Below, piece after piece: positions 17,737 through 26,462 of a stretch of 64,000 nt of DNA. The position numbers and the translations under genes were made by a program. The notes under the pieces are model-generated. The model did not search any database, had not been told where the DNA came from, and was given only the letters and a program-made list of their open reading frames with translations. Position 1 is the stretch's first letter, and each line of letters opens with the position of its first letter. The stretch spans positions 1 through 64,000 of the forward strand of contig NZ_PJIL01000018.1 of assembly GCF_002929335.1 (NCBI RefSeq). The letters run 5' to 3'. This DNA comes from Arthrobacter sp. Y81. GTDB taxonomy: Bacteria > Actinomycetota > Actinomycetes > Actinomycetales > Micrococcaceae.

Positions 17737-18711
17737 TCAGTTCTCCTGTCCGAAGGCCCGCTTCTGCACCACGCGCAGGAACAGGAAGGAAATGATGAAG
17801 GTGGCGGCGGCGATCACGATGCTGGTCGCGGCTGCCGAGAAGACGTCGTTGCGGGTGAACGCGTCACGGTACACGAGCATGAGCGGTGACCAGCTCGTGG
17901 AGAGGCTGTTCGCCAGCGGGCGCAGCGTGGTGGGTTCGGCGAAGACCTGAAGGGTGGCGATCATCGAGAACAGGGCGGTCATCACGAGGGCCGGGGCGAT
18001 GATCGGGATCTTGATCCGCAGGGCCGTCTGCACCTCGGAGCAGCCGTCCAGCTTGGCCGCCTCATAGATCTCGGTGGGAACGGCCTTGAGCGACGTGTAC
18101 ATCACGATCATGTTGAAGCCGACACCACCCCAGAGCGCGATGTTGCAGATGGCGAAGGTCACCAGGTTGGGGTCCAGCAGGGACGGGAGCTCCACGCCCA
18201 GCTGGCGTGCCACGAAGTGGAACGGGCTGACGCCGGGCAGGTAGAGGAAGCCCCAGAGCAGTGAGCTGATCACAGCGGGCACTGCGTAGGGCAGGAAGAT
18301 GGCGGTCCGGGAGAAGTTCCCGGCCCGGGTGCGCCGGGAGTCCAGCAGCAAAGCGAACAGCAGGGCGAAGCCGAGCATGAGGGGGATGAGGATGACGCCG
18401 TACAGCAGCACGCGCAGGACGCTGGCGGTGAATTCGGGGTCGGTGAGCGCGCTGATGTAGTTGTCCAGGCCGGCGAACACCTGGCTCTGCGAGTTCTTGC
18501 CCAGGCCCAGCCCGCTGACCTTCTTCTTCTGGAAGCTCAGGAACAGCGTGTAGACGATCGGTGCCGCCATGAAGAGGAGGAAAAGGATGATGCCCGGGGC
18601 AAGCATCGCGTAGGGGACGAGCACCCGGGACTTGAAGTTTTTCGCCCGCCGGGGGGATCCTGGCGCTGCGGTCTTCGCCGCCGGGCCGGTCCTGGTCACA
18701 GTCATTGCCAC
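17737..18711 (-). CDS. Carbohydrate ABC transporter permease (MalF type)
   Basis: 324 aa, six helices. The EAA-loop EAAKLDGCSEVQTALRIKIPIIAPAL is clear. It follows the binding-protein gene across a 105-bp gap holding a strong hairpin, and precedes the MalG-type permease by two bases. It forms the inner-membrane channel together with that protein. Confidence 0.9.
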   Translation of the reverse strand: MAMTVTRTGPAAKTAAPGSPRRAKNFKSRVLVPYAMLAPGIILFLLFMAAPIVYTLFLSFQKKKVSGLGLGKNSQSQVFAGLDNYISALTDPEFTASVLRVLLYGVILIPLMLGFALLFALLLDSRRTRAGNFSRTAIFLPYAVPAVISSLLWGFLYLPGVSPFHFVARQLGVELPSLLDPNLVTFAICNIALWGGVGFNMIVMYTSLKAVPTEIYEAAKLDGCSEVQTALRIKIPIIAPALVMTALFSMIATLQVFAEPTTLRPLANSLSTSWSPLMLVYRDAFTRNDVFSAAATSIVIAAATFIISFLFLRVVQKRAFGQEN

Positions 18712-18764
18712 GGGTGCACTTCCTTGCGTAGTTTTCGGTGAGGCTGGTTGGAGCTCTGGGAGGA

Positions 18765-18798
18765 TTTTGGGAGGGCGCCGGGGTGCGCCCTCCCAAAA
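18765..18798 (-). terminator. Hairpin between binding protein and permease genes
   Basis: TTTTGGGAGGGCGC (18765-18778) and its exact reverse complement (18785-18798) form a 14-bp stem with a six-base loop, ending in a run of T on either strand. Its place 19 bp after the binding-protein stop fits a partial terminator or an RNA-stabilising structure that gives more binding protein than permease, as known for maltose-type operons. Confidence 0.7.
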
Positions 18799-18816
18799 GA
18801 GTGACTGCTTGACTGA

Positions 18817-20145
18817 CTACTTGACGGTGAAGCCGGTCTTCTTCAGGTCATCGACCGTCACCTGCTGCATGCTCTTCACGGCATCCAGGAAGGCGCTCTT
18901 CTGCTTCGACTGCGCCGCCTTGGCGAACTGGTCGTTGTACGCGTTGAACGTGACGTTGACGTTGGGGCCGTAGGTGAAGGATCCGACGTTCTGGGCTGCC
19001 TCGCCGACTACCTTGTAGAAGTCAGGCTGGTTGCTGAAGAACTCCGGGGCCGTGGTCAGGGCGGATTCCGCGCCTGCGGAGTCTGCCGGGTAGATCCCGG
19101 TCTCGGTCACGAGGGCCTTGACGGCCTCCGCGTCCGTGTTCAGCCAGGTGGCGAACTTCGCTGCGGCGTCCACGTTCTTGGACTGCGAGGTCACGGCGGT
19201 GGAGGAACCGCCCCAGTTGCCGGTGGCGGGGTTGGCGGCATCCCACTGCGGCATGGGGGCGGCCTTCCACTGGCCTGCCGTCGCTCCGGCGTTGCCGGCC
19301 AGTACGCCCGGACCCCAGGCGGCGCTGAGCCAGCCGACCTGTTTGCCGGTGTTCAGTGCGGTGTTCCACTCGGGCGTGTACATCGGCTTGTTATCGATGA
19401 CGCCGTCCTGGACCAGGCCGCCCCAGTAACCGGCGACCTTTTGGGTGGGATCTTCGTCCACCTTGACGCTCCAGGCGTCACCGTCGATGCCCCACCAGGA
19501 GGCTCCGGCCTGCTGGGCCATGCCGGTGAACCAGCCGGCGTCGTTGGAGGAGAACGTCCCCAGGTACGCTTCGGGGTCGGTGGCGTGGACAGCCTTGGCT
19601 GTTTCCGCGTATTCGTCCCAGGTCTTAGGAACGGAGAGGCCGAGCTTGTCGAACACGTCAGCGCGGTAGTAGAACACCATGGGGCCGGTGTCCTGAGGTA
19701 CGGAGTACAGCGCCTCGCCGCCCAGGGTTACGGAGTTCCACACGCCGTCGGGGAAGTGGCTCTTTGTGTCGTTCGCAGAGGTCTTGGACAGGTCCGCCAG
19801 GGCATCTGCCGCCACCAGGGTGGGGATCTTCTGGTATTCGGCCTGGATCAGGTCGGGGGCGCCGCTGCCGGCCTTCACTGCGGTGAGTAGCTTGGTGACA
19901 GCGGGATCACCGCCGTCCTGCTTGTTGACAGTGACATGGATGTTCGGGTTTTTCTGGTTCCAAAGGTCCACCACCTTGTCCAGGTTCGGCGCCCAGGCCC
20001 AGTAAGTGAGTTCCACTTTCTGGTTGGGATCGCTTGCTGCTGACTCTGCCGCGGAACCTGTTCCCGCTCCGCCCGAACATCCTGCGGTGAGCATGGCGGC
20101 CGCGGCGAGCATGGCCACGGCGCCTGCACGAAATGACTTGCGCAT
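18817..20145 (-). CDS. Sugar ABC transporter substrate-binding lipoprotein
   Basis: 442 aa from ATG 20145, preceded by GGAGGACGG. The signal peptide ends in a lipobox, LTAGC (Cys ~24), so it is anchored to the outer face of the membrane. The mature part is a family 1 solute-binding protein: ELTYWAWAPNLDKVVDLWNQKNPNIHV, KAGSGAPDLIQAEY, and late TSQSKNVDAAAKFATWL. The in-frame extension to 20475 is upstream noncoding. It is divergent from the GH42 beta-galactosidase and delivers substrate to the two permeases. Confidence 0.9.
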   Translation of the reverse strand: MRKSFRAGAVAMLAAAAMLTAGCSGGAGTGSAAESAASDPNQKVELTYWAWAPNLDKVVDLWNQKNPNIHVTVNKQDGGDPAVTKLLTAVKAGSGAPDLIQAEYQKIPTLVAADALADLSKTSANDTKSHFPDGVWNSVTLGGEALYSVPQDTGPMVFYYRADVFDKLGLSVPKTWDEYAETAKAVHATDPEAYLGTFSSNDAGWFTGMAQQAGASWWGIDGDAWSVKVDEDPTQKVAGYWGGLVQDGVIDNKPMYTPEWNTALNTGKQVGWLSAAWGPGVLAGNAGATAGQWKAAPMPQWDAANPATGNWGGSSTAVTSQSKNVDAAAKFATWLNTDAEAVKALVTETGIYPADSAGAESALTTAPEFFSNQPDFYKVVGEAAQNVGSFTYGPNVNVTFNAYNDQFAKAAQSKQKSAFLDAVKSMQQVTVDDLKKTGFTVK

Positions 20146-20219
20146 TCCGTCCTCCTTGTCGAAAAGCTTGATGGGTCTGTCTGAATTATCACCACTCATC
20201 CGAACCGAGGCCGCATGAC

Positions 20220-20233
20220 TGTGAGCGGTTCCA
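20220..20233. promoter_or_regulatory. Candidate LacI-type operator half-palindrome
   Basis: TGTGAGCGGTTCCA in the 194-bp region between the divergent binding-protein and beta-galactosidase genes resembles the LacI-family consensus with a central CG, but symmetry is only partial. The local LacI regulator is the expected ligand. Confidence 0.35.
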
Positions 20234-20339
20234 GTAATCCATACAACTGTGACGTGTGTCAATGCCGAATCAGCTCTAGCATCGAAACTTGCCGCTGTGA
20301 TACAACTGGGACCGCACACAGTTCTAAGGAGACCAGGAA

Positions 20340-22388
20340 ATGACAGACGTCCTTCAGCGCACCGCTCCCCGGAGCGCGCCGGCCCCGTGGCTGCAGCGCC
20401 CGGCCGGGCTCTGCTATGGCGGGGACTACAACCCCGAACAGTGGCCGCGGGAGGTCTGGGCCGAAGACATCGCACTGATGAAGGAGGCCGGGATCAACCT
20501 GGTCAGCGTCGGCATCTTCTCGTGGGTCCTGCTGGAGCCCCGCGAGGGCGAGTATGACTTCGATTGGCTCGATCACCTGATGGACCTGCTCGCCGACGCC
20601 GGAATTGACGTGGACCTGGGCACGCCCACAGCGGCACCGCCGGCCTGGTTCTGGAAGAAATACCCGCAGGCGCGCCCCGTCACCCGCGAGGGTGTCCCGC
20701 TGGGCAGCGGATCCCGCGGCATGGCCAGCCCCAGCTCGCCCGAATACCTGCGCGCGGCCACCAACATCACCGAGCAGCTCGCCCGGCGGTACGGATCCCA
20801 CCCTGCCCTGGTCCTGTGGCACGTGCACAACGAATACGGCGCCCCGGTCAGCGACTCCTACGACGATTACTCCGTGGCGGCCTTCCGTGAATGGCTGCAG
20901 GCACGCTACGGCAGCCTGGACGCACTCAACCAGGCCTGGGGAACCTTGTTCTGGGGCCAGAAATACGGCGAATGGGACGAAATCGACGCGCCCCGGCTCG
21001 CCGCCAGTGTCAGCAACCAGGCCCAGCGGCTGGATTTCCGCCGGTTCACCTCGGACGCGCTGCTGAAGTGCTTCGTCGCCGAGCGGGACGTGATCCGCAA
21101 ATACACGCCGGAGCTGCCGGTGACCACCAACTTCATGGCCACCAACTGCCTCGCCGCGGACTACTGGAAGTGGAGCCGCGAGGTGGACATCGTGTCCAAC
21201 GACCACTACCTGGTGGCCGAACGCACCGACAACCACATCCTGCTGTCTATGGACGCCGACCTCACGCGGTCGCTGGCCGGCAACCGGCCCTGGATGCTCA
21301 TGGAACACTCCACCGGAGCCGTGAACTGGCAGGGCCGCAACATTGCCAAACGCCCCGGCGAACTGGCCCGCAACAGTATTTCCCACCTGGCCCGCGGCGC
21401 GGACGCCGTGATGTTCTTCCAGTTCCGGGCCTCCCGGTTCGGGGCCGAGAAGTTCCACTCCGCCATGCTTCCCCATGCAGGAACCGGCACCCGGATTTGG
21501 CGCGAAGTCCTGGATCTCGGCGATGACCTGAAGAAGCTTTCGGCCGTGAAAGGGTCCACCGTCCAGGCCAGGGTCGCGATCCTCTGGGACGTGGAGTCGT
21601 TCTGGGCACAGGACCTGGAGTGGCGCCCCAGCAGCGACCTGAACCACCGCGAACGCATTGAGGCCTACTACTCGGTGCTGTGGGAGCACGGAATCACCAC
21701 CGATTTCGCCCACCCCGAAGCCGACCTCTCCGGCTATGACCTGGTCCTCGCCCCGGCCCTCTATCTGGTCGGAGACGCAGCGGCGGCCAACCTGCGGGGA
21801 TATGTCGACGGCGGCGGGCACCTGCTGGTCTCCTACTTCTCCGGCATCGTCGACTCCAACGACACCGTTCCCGCCGGCGCCTCGCCCGGAGGGCTCCGGG
21901 ATGTCCTTGGCCTCGAAATCCACGAATTCCTGCCGCTCCGCGCCGGGGAAACAACGAACCTCAGCAACGGGAATGCGGGCGTCGTCTGGGCGGAAGACAT
22001 CCACCCCGGCACGGCAACCGTGGTGGCCAGGTACCTTGACGGCCCGGCCGCCTCGGGCCCGGCCATCACCCGCAACGCCTTTGGCGGCGGCACCTCCTGG
22101 TACGTCTCCACGAAGCTCGACGGCGGCGACCTCACCACCGTCGTCCTCGACGCTGTCCGGACCGCCGGGCTGGAAGCTGCCCCCAAGCTGCCCGAGGGAC
22201 TGGAAGTGATCACCCGCCGTAATTCCACGGACAAGTTCACGTTCCTCATCAACCACTCCGAGGCAGACGCCGAATACCCGGCAAGGGGACACGACCTGCT
22301 CACCGGAGAACCGTCAGCGCCCGTATCCGCCATCCCCGGCGGCACCGTGCGCGTCATCCACTTGCACGAAGGTGGGCCCGCCACATGA
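20340..22388 (+). CDS. GH42 beta-galactosidase
   Basis: 682 aa. The N-terminal TIM barrel starts with GLCYGGDYNPEQWPREVW, the GH42 signature. The acid/base Glu is in LWHVHNEYG (Glu165) and the nucleophile in MEHSTGAVNWQ (Glu322). Trimerisation (ARVAILWDVESFWAQD...) and C-terminal beta domains follow. No signal peptide, so it is cytoplasmic and acts on imported galactosides. It is divergent from the ABC importer and overlaps the next small gene by four bases. Confidence 0.93.
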   Translation: MTDVLQRTAPRSAPAPWLQRPAGLCYGGDYNPEQWPREVWAEDIALMKEAGINLVSVGIFSWVLLEPREGEYDFDWLDHLMDLLADAGIDVDLGTPTAAPPAWFWKKYPQARPVTREGVPLGSGSRGMASPSSPEYLRAATNITEQLARRYGSHPALVLWHVHNEYGAPVSDSYDDYSVAAFREWLQARYGSLDALNQAWGTLFWGQKYGEWDEIDAPRLAASVSNQAQRLDFRRFTSDALLKCFVAERDVIRKYTPELPVTTNFMATNCLAADYWKWSREVDIVSNDHYLVAERTDNHILLSMDADLTRSLAGNRPWMLMEHSTGAVNWQGRNIAKRPGELARNSISHLARGADAVMFFQFRASRFGAEKFHSAMLPHAGTGTRIWREVLDLGDDLKKLSAVKGSTVQARVAILWDVESFWAQDLEWRPSSDLNHRERIEAYYSVLWEHGITTDFAHPEADLSGYDLVLAPALYLVGDAAAANLRGYVDGGGHLLVSYFSGIVDSNDTVPAGASPGGLRDVLGLEIHEFLPLRAGETTNLSNGNAGVVWAEDIHPGTATVVARYLDGPAASGPAITRNAFGGGTSWYVSTKLDGGDLTTVVLDAVRTAGLEAAPKLPEGLEVITRRNSTDKFTFLINHSEADAEYPARGHDLLTGEPSAPVSAIPGGTVRVIHLHEGGPAT

Positions 22389-22597
22389 ACACCACCACCG
22401 CTGACGTGCTTGAAGTGAAGGTCGATACCGCCCAGCAGCTCGAGGAACGGCTGAACGCCGCCGTCCGGAGCCTGCAGGACGTGGCCACCCGCACCCGCGC
22501 GCACGGGATCCTGGTGACCCGGCTCAACCCCGGCCACTACACGGTTTCGCTCAGCGACTCCGTGCCGTTCGGAGTGACGCGCGAACAGAGCCGCTAG
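22385..22597 (+). CDS. Small protein, 70 aa, coupled to beta-galactosidase
   Basis: Starts with ATGA overlapping the GH42 stop, which implies translational coupling. It has a helix rich in Glu/Arg (DTAQQLEERLNAAVRSLQDV) followed by a strand-like end (GILVTRLNPGHYTVSLSDSVPFG). No transmembrane segment or known motif. Function unknown; it may modulate the enzyme or be an unrelated cotranscribed gene. A strong terminator follows. Confidence 0.6.
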   Translation: MNTTTADVLEVKVDTAQQLEERLNAAVRSLQDVATRTRAHGILVTRLNPGHYTVSLSDSVPFGVTREQSR

Positions 22598-22614
22598 CCG
22601 GGCCGGGGACAACA

Positions 22615-22652
22615 ACGGGCGAAGGGCGGGCAGCGGCCCGCCCTTCGCCCGT
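22615..22652. terminator. Bidirectional intrinsic terminator
   Basis: ACGGGCGAAGGGCGGGC (22615-22631) and its exact complement (22636-22652) make a 17-bp stem with a four-base loop, between the convergent ends of the galactosidase operon and the ArsR gene. The T-tract is short on the plus strand. Confidence 0.8.
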
Positions 22653-22662
22653 TTGCGCCGGC

Positions 22663-23028
22663 TTAGCGGACTGCGGCTTCGCTGGCCGGTTCATCCAGCG
22701 GCATCAGAGTCAGGCGTGTTGATTGCTGGACAGTGCCCAGCAGCGAGCGGGCCGCCAGCAGCAGGCCGCTCACCTCGGGGCAGGATAGTTCATAGAACAG
22801 CCTGCCGTCCTGGCGCGAGGGGATGACCAGCCGCTGGCGGCGGAGAACACCAAGGTGCTGGGACAAATTTGACGGTTCCAGGCCGGTGCCGTCGCGCAAG
22901 CGGCTGACAGCGACGGGGCCGTCGGCGAGCATCTCCAGGAGCTGGACCCGGGCAGGGTGACCCATGGACTTAAAAAGTTCGGCCTTCACATCACTCAGGA
23001 CCAGACCTACGGGCAGATCGTCCTTCAT
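22663..23028 (-). CDS. ArsR-family regulator
   Basis: 121 aa from ATG 23028, with GGAGGG upstream; the in-frame extension to 23061 is rejected. The winged helix AELFKSMGHPARVQLLEMLADGPVAVSRL, EPSNLSQHLGVLRRQRLV and the wing SRQDGRLFYEL are typical. The recognition-helix region has no CVC metal-binding motif, so it is probably not an arsenic/cadmium sensor; it is closer to small-molecule or redox-sensing ArsR types. An AGACAG...CTGTCT inverted repeat lies upstream and no target operon is adjacent. Confidence 0.82.
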   Translation of the reverse strand: MKDDLPVGLVLSDVKAELFKSMGHPARVQLLEMLADGPVAVSRLRDGTGLEPSNLSQHLGVLRRQRLVIPSRQDGRLFYELSCPEVSGLLLAARSLLGTVQQSTRLTLMPLDEPASEAAVR

Positions 23029-23358
23029 CGGGCCTCCCTCCTTACCTCCAACGCGCGGCACCAGGCCGGCGTTTCGACGATTAAAAGACTAGGGCAGACA
23101 GAAAGGTCTGTCTTGCTTGCGTCCCATTTAGCTCCATGTCCATGTACATCGTAGCCCCCGGACGTGTCCGGACAGCGGGGTGTTTTCAATCAGTGGCCAC
23201 CCCTTGCGCGGACGGGTGGAGTAGTTCAGACTTTCATGAATTCATCAAATCGCACCGGCCGTCCACAGGCGGCCGGCAACACATGGATGGATTCAGGCTG
23301 CTTCCGCTGACAACGGCGTCACCGGGGGTGGCATGATCCCAAGTTTCAGGAGGGCTCA
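23029..23358. promoter_or_regulatory. 330-bp divergent control region with two palindromes
   Basis: Holds no gene. AGACAG-(6 bp)-CTGTCT at 23096-23113 is a good candidate site for the ArsR protein. A second palindrome, CCGGACGTGTCCGG, lies around 23158-23171. A GC-rich hairpin-like stretch (GGCCGTCCACAGGCGGCC) lies near 23256-23273. The right part should contain the promoter of the DUF1508 gene. Confidence 0.5.
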
Positions 23359-23805
23359 ATGGCAGGCATGTTCGAACTATTCGCCGACTCGGATTCTTCC
23401 TTCAGGTTTCAACTGACAGCTCCGGACGGAACCGTCATGGCGCTCTCCAAGCCCTTCCCGGACAAGCGCGCCGCAGTTGCAGGCATTGCTGAGGTGCGCG
23501 AGTACGCGGGGATGGGCTTTGTCACCGAAATCCCGGCACCGGACACGGAAGGCACGTCGGAAGGCATCACGGACGCAACGTCCGCCGAATTAGCAGCTGA
23601 CCCGCCGGCGGGAGGCGATTTCGCGGAAAAGCGGAAAGCCATTCCGGCCGGATCGTTTAATCCCGCCAGGCTCCCGCGGGCACGAGTCTCCTCTGCAGCG
23701 CGCGCCCTCGGCGGGCGGGCAGCCAGCCGGAAACAGCAGATTCTGGTTCGGTGGCGGCAAACGTTACGGTCGGGAGCCGCCGTCGCCGATCTCCGTGCGT
23801 GTTGA
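23359..23805 (+). CDS. DUF1508 (YegP-like) protein with long disordered tail
   Basis: 148 aa; ATG at 23359 behind AGGAGGG. Residues 1-55 match the paralogue at 79-426 (MAGMFELFADSDSSFRFQLTAPDGTVMALS, then AAVAGIAEVREYAGMGF). The remaining ~90 residues are low in order and become Arg-rich (VRWRQTLRSG), reading through to overlap the next gene by seven bases. The tail may have grown into former intergenic DNA. Function unknown. Confidence 0.7.
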   Translation: MAGMFELFADSDSSFRFQLTAPDGTVMALSKPFPDKRAAVAGIAEVREYAGMGFVTEIPAPDTEGTSEGITDATSAELAADPPAGGDFAEKRKAIPAGSFNPARLPRARVSSAARALGGRAASRKQQILVRWRQTLRSGAAVADLRAC

Positions 23806-24518
23806 CTTCCGTGGACGCGCCGAGAGTCCCGCAGGCGTACCCCAGTGCCCTTGCTGCGTCTGATTGCATCGTCGGGACGATCCGTTTCGACGTGGCCAGC
23901 GGAAAGCTGGACTGGTCCGAGGAGCTCTACCTGATTCACGGCTACAGCCGCGGGGAGATTGTTCCAACCCTCGATCTGTTCCTCTCACACAAGCATCCGG
24001 ATGACCGGACACGCAGCCGTGAGACTTTAACCCAGGTGAGCAGCGCCGGAGGCAGTTTCTTCACGTACGACAGGCTCATCGACGCCCGCTTGCGGGAACA
24101 CAGGATCCTGACCACAGGGGAGGGCGTGCTGGACGACTGCGGAAGGCCCAGCCACATTGATGCCTTCGTCGTTGACCTCACGAGGACCCTGCAGCGCGAG
24201 TCGGAACTGTTTGCCCGGGCGGCCGTCGCGGCGGCCAACGCCAGCCGCAGCACCATAGAGCAGGCCAAAGGCATCCTGATGGGCGCCCTGCATATCGGTT
24301 CGGAGGAGGCCTTCAAGCTGCTCGTGAGCAACAGCCAGCACTGCAATGTCAAGCTGGCGCGGACGGCTGCTGACCTGGTGGACCTGGCCAACAACTCCAA
24401 GGACTCCGCCGTGCTGGACGGTTTCATTCAGGCCCTCCACCGCGGCCCTGTCCGGCACCGGTCCAGAGTTATCGGCACGAACCGCCATCACGGGCGGCGC
24501 CCGCAGCGCTCCATGTAG
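23799..24518 (+). CDS. PAS-ANTAR response protein
   Basis: About 239 aa from GTG 23799 (GTG 23811 and 23751 also possible). A PAS/PAC domain occupies residues ~15-135 (DCIVGTIRFDVASGKLDWSEELYLIHGYSRGEI). A C-terminal ANTAR domain follows: SRSTIEQAKGILMGALHIGSEEAF...NVKLARTAADLV. ANTAR domains bind paired hairpins in RNA and cause antitermination. The PAS part probably senses a small molecule or redox state. No ANTAR hairpin target is evident beside it. Its beginning overlaps the DUF1508 gene, so the two may be cotranslated. Confidence 0.8.
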   Translation: MLTSVDAPRVPQAYPSALAASDCIVGTIRFDVASGKLDWSEELYLIHGYSRGEIVPTLDLFLSHKHPDDRTRSRETLTQVSSAGGSFFTYDRLIDARLREHRILTTGEGVLDDCGRPSHIDAFVVDLTRTLQRESELFARAAVAAANASRSTIEQAKGILMGALHIGSEEAFKLLVSNSQHCNVKLARTAADLVDLANNSKDSAVLDGFIQALHRGPVRHRSRVIGTNRHHGRRPQRSM

Positions 24519-24610
24519 CCCTGCGGAAAGCCGCCACAGCGAACAGGGGTTTCGTTTAGGGTGCAGTAACATCATGCGTCCCTCCCGCCGCATGTAAAAT
24601 TTCTTCTACG

Positions 24611-25225
24611 ATGACTGCCGAAGATGCCAACCGCTCGACGTTGTTGCCCGCCCAGGCAATGGCGGGTCGTGACGACCCAGTGGACCGCATTCTCGCCACC
24701 GCATATGAGCTGTTCTCCCGCCGCGGCATCCGCGATGTTGGGACCAACGAACTCATCAGTCGTTCCGGCGTGGCCAAAGCAACGTTCTACCGGCACTTCC
24801 CGTCCAAGGATGCGCTTGTCCTGGCCTTCCTGGCGCTCCGCGACCAGGTATGGACCGTGGACCTCATCGTCTCGGAAGCCCGCCGGCGCGGTAACACCCC
24901 AGAGGAACGGTTGCTGGCTGTCTTCGATGTGTTTGGCGACTGGTTCCACCGTGACGACTTCGAGGCCTGCACGTTCATCAACGTCCTGCTCGAAATGGGT
25001 CCCGAACATCCGCTGGGAAAGGCGAGCATCGGCTACCTGAGCAGGATCCGCGGCCACATCGAGGCGCTTGCGGAGGAGGCCGGGCTGAACCGCACCGAGG
25101 AATTCGCGCGCTCCTGGCACATCCTGATGAAGGGTTCCATCATCTCGGCCACCGAGGGGGATTTCCTCGCGTCAAAGCGGGCGCAGCAAATGGCCGGCTG
25201 GCTCATCGAGCACCACCGCAGCTGA
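24611..25225 (+). CDS. TetR-family regulator
   Basis: 204 aa. N-terminal helix-turn-helix DRILATAYELFSRRGIRDVGTNELISRSGVAKATFYRHFPSKDAL is typical of TetR/AcrR proteins, with an all-helical ligand domain. The target is not shown by the sequence; it is convergent with a BASS-family transporter and separated from it by a terminator. Directly upstream of its start the bases are AT-rich, giving a likely own promoter. Confidence 0.88.
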   Translation: MTAEDANRSTLLPAQAMAGRDDPVDRILATAYELFSRRGIRDVGTNELISRSGVAKATFYRHFPSKDALVLAFLALRDQVWTVDLIVSEARRRGNTPEERLLAVFDVFGDWFHRDDFEACTFINVLLEMGPEHPLGKASIGYLSRIRGHIEALAEEAGLNRTEEFARSWHILMKGSIISATEGDFLASKRAQQMAGWLIEHHRS

Positions 25226-25261
25226 CGCACACCGCAGCTGACCAACACCGCTACTGAGGAA

Positions 25262-25304
25262 CGCCAACGGGCGCCGGGAGGTCCCGGCGCCCGTTGGCGG
25301 TTTT
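25262..25304. terminator. Intrinsic terminator between TetR and BASS genes
   Basis: CGCCAACGGGCGCCGGGA (25262-25279) pairs perfectly with 25282-25299, followed by GTTTTG. The 18-bp stem serves the TetR gene and may also stop the convergent transporter transcript. Confidence 0.85.
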
Positions 25305-25318
25305 GTTGTCCTGCGCAG

Positions 25319-26359
25319 CTAGGAGTCCTGGACTGCGGCGCTGCGAACTTCACTGTCGCGCAGCGGGCGCCGGGCCAGCCAGGCGGCAACGATTGCGCCT
25401 GAGATGTTGTGCCACAGCGAGAACACCGCCGAGGGCAGCGCGGCCAGCGGGCTGAAGTGCGCCGTTGCCAGCGTGGCGGCCAGTCCGGAGTTTTGCATGC
25501 CCACTTCGAAGGCCAGCGCCCGGCGCGCTTTGTCGTCCAGGCGGCCCAGCTTCCCGGCCAGGTAGCCGAGGCCGAGGCCAAAGCCGTTGTGCAGCACAAC
25601 GGCGAGGAAGACGATGCCGCCGGCGGCCACAATCTTGCCGGCGCTGCCGGCCACCACGATCGCTACGATCAGGGAGATGACGACGGCGGACGCCCAGGGA
25701 AGCGCCGGAAGGAGCTTCGCGACGAGCTTCTTGAGGAAGAGTCGGGCAAGTAGGCCGGCAATCACCGGCAGGAGCACGGTCTTGACGATATCCAGGACCA
25801 TGGCGCCGGCGTCGATCTGGAGGAAGGACCCTGCCAGGAAAAGGACCAGCAGGGGCGTGACGATGGGAGCGATCAGCGTGGAGACGGACGCCACCGCCAC
25901 GGAGAGCGCTACGTCCCCCTTGGCCAGGAACGCCATCACGTTGGAGGCAGTTCCGGACGGTGCGCAGCCCACGAGGATGAGGCCCGCGGCCAGTTCCGGC
26001 GGCAGGTTGAGCGCCACGGCGATCAGCCAACCCGCGCCCGGCATGATCACGTAGTGGGCCACAATGCCCAGCACCACTGCCCAAGGCCGCTTGACCACGG
26101 ACGCGAAATCCGGAGGGGTGAGCGTCAGGCCCATGCAGAACATGATGATGCCGAGCAGGTAGGGGACGCTGGGGCCCATGGGTTGGAAGGCGCCGGGCAT
26201 CAGGAAGCCGGCGATGCCTGCCACCACCACCAGGATCGGGAAGACGGTCACCGCAATGCGGGCGATCTTCGCCTCCGCGGCCAGCGCAGGATTGAGCGGC
26301 GCGGCATCAGCCTCGGTGCCGGCCGCCGTGTTTTCGTGGGTTTTTGTTGCCTCGAGCAT
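25319..26359 (-). CDS. Bile acid:sodium symporter (BASS) family transporter
   Basis: 346 aa, about ten helices after a ~35-residue polar N-terminus. PYLLGIIMFCMGLTLTPPDF and GLILVGCAPSGTASNVMAFLAKGDVALSV are BASS hallmarks (sodium-site and crossover regions), and EVGMQNSGLAATLA the second repeat. BASS proteins in bacteria import organic anions such as pantothenate or keto acids. The substrate is unknown here. Confidence 0.88.
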   Translation of the reverse strand: MLEATKTHENTAAGTEADAAPLNPALAAEAKIARIAVTVFPILVVVAGIAGFLMPGAFQPMGPSVPYLLGIIMFCMGLTLTPPDFASVVKRPWAVVLGIVAHYVIMPGAGWLIAVALNLPPELAAGLILVGCAPSGTASNVMAFLAKGDVALSVAVASVSTLIAPIVTPLLVLFLAGSFLQIDAGAMVLDIVKTVLLPVIAGLLARLFLKKLVAKLLPALPWASAVVISLIVAIVVAGSAGKIVAAGGIVFLAVVLHNGFGLGLGYLAGKLGRLDDKARRALAFEVGMQNSGLAATLATAHFSPLAALPSAVFSLWHNISGAIVAAWLARRPLRDSEVRSAAVQDS

Positions 26360-26462
26360 CCAATAATGCTCACACCCGGGCGGCTAGTCCGGCCAATTCA
26401 TGAACAGACGTCTGACATTTATGTCGGACCCTGCTGTCGGATCCCAGTGTCTACTCCTTGGG

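Noticed and set aside
20259-22292. 677-codon minus-strand frame opposite the beta-galactosidase
   Set aside because: GH42 catalytic residues are intact on the plus strand; the antisense frame shows no domain.
22663-23028. ArsR protein as arsenic or cadmium sensor
   Set aside because: The metal-binding CxC motif is absent from the DNA-binding helix and no metal resistance genes are nearby.
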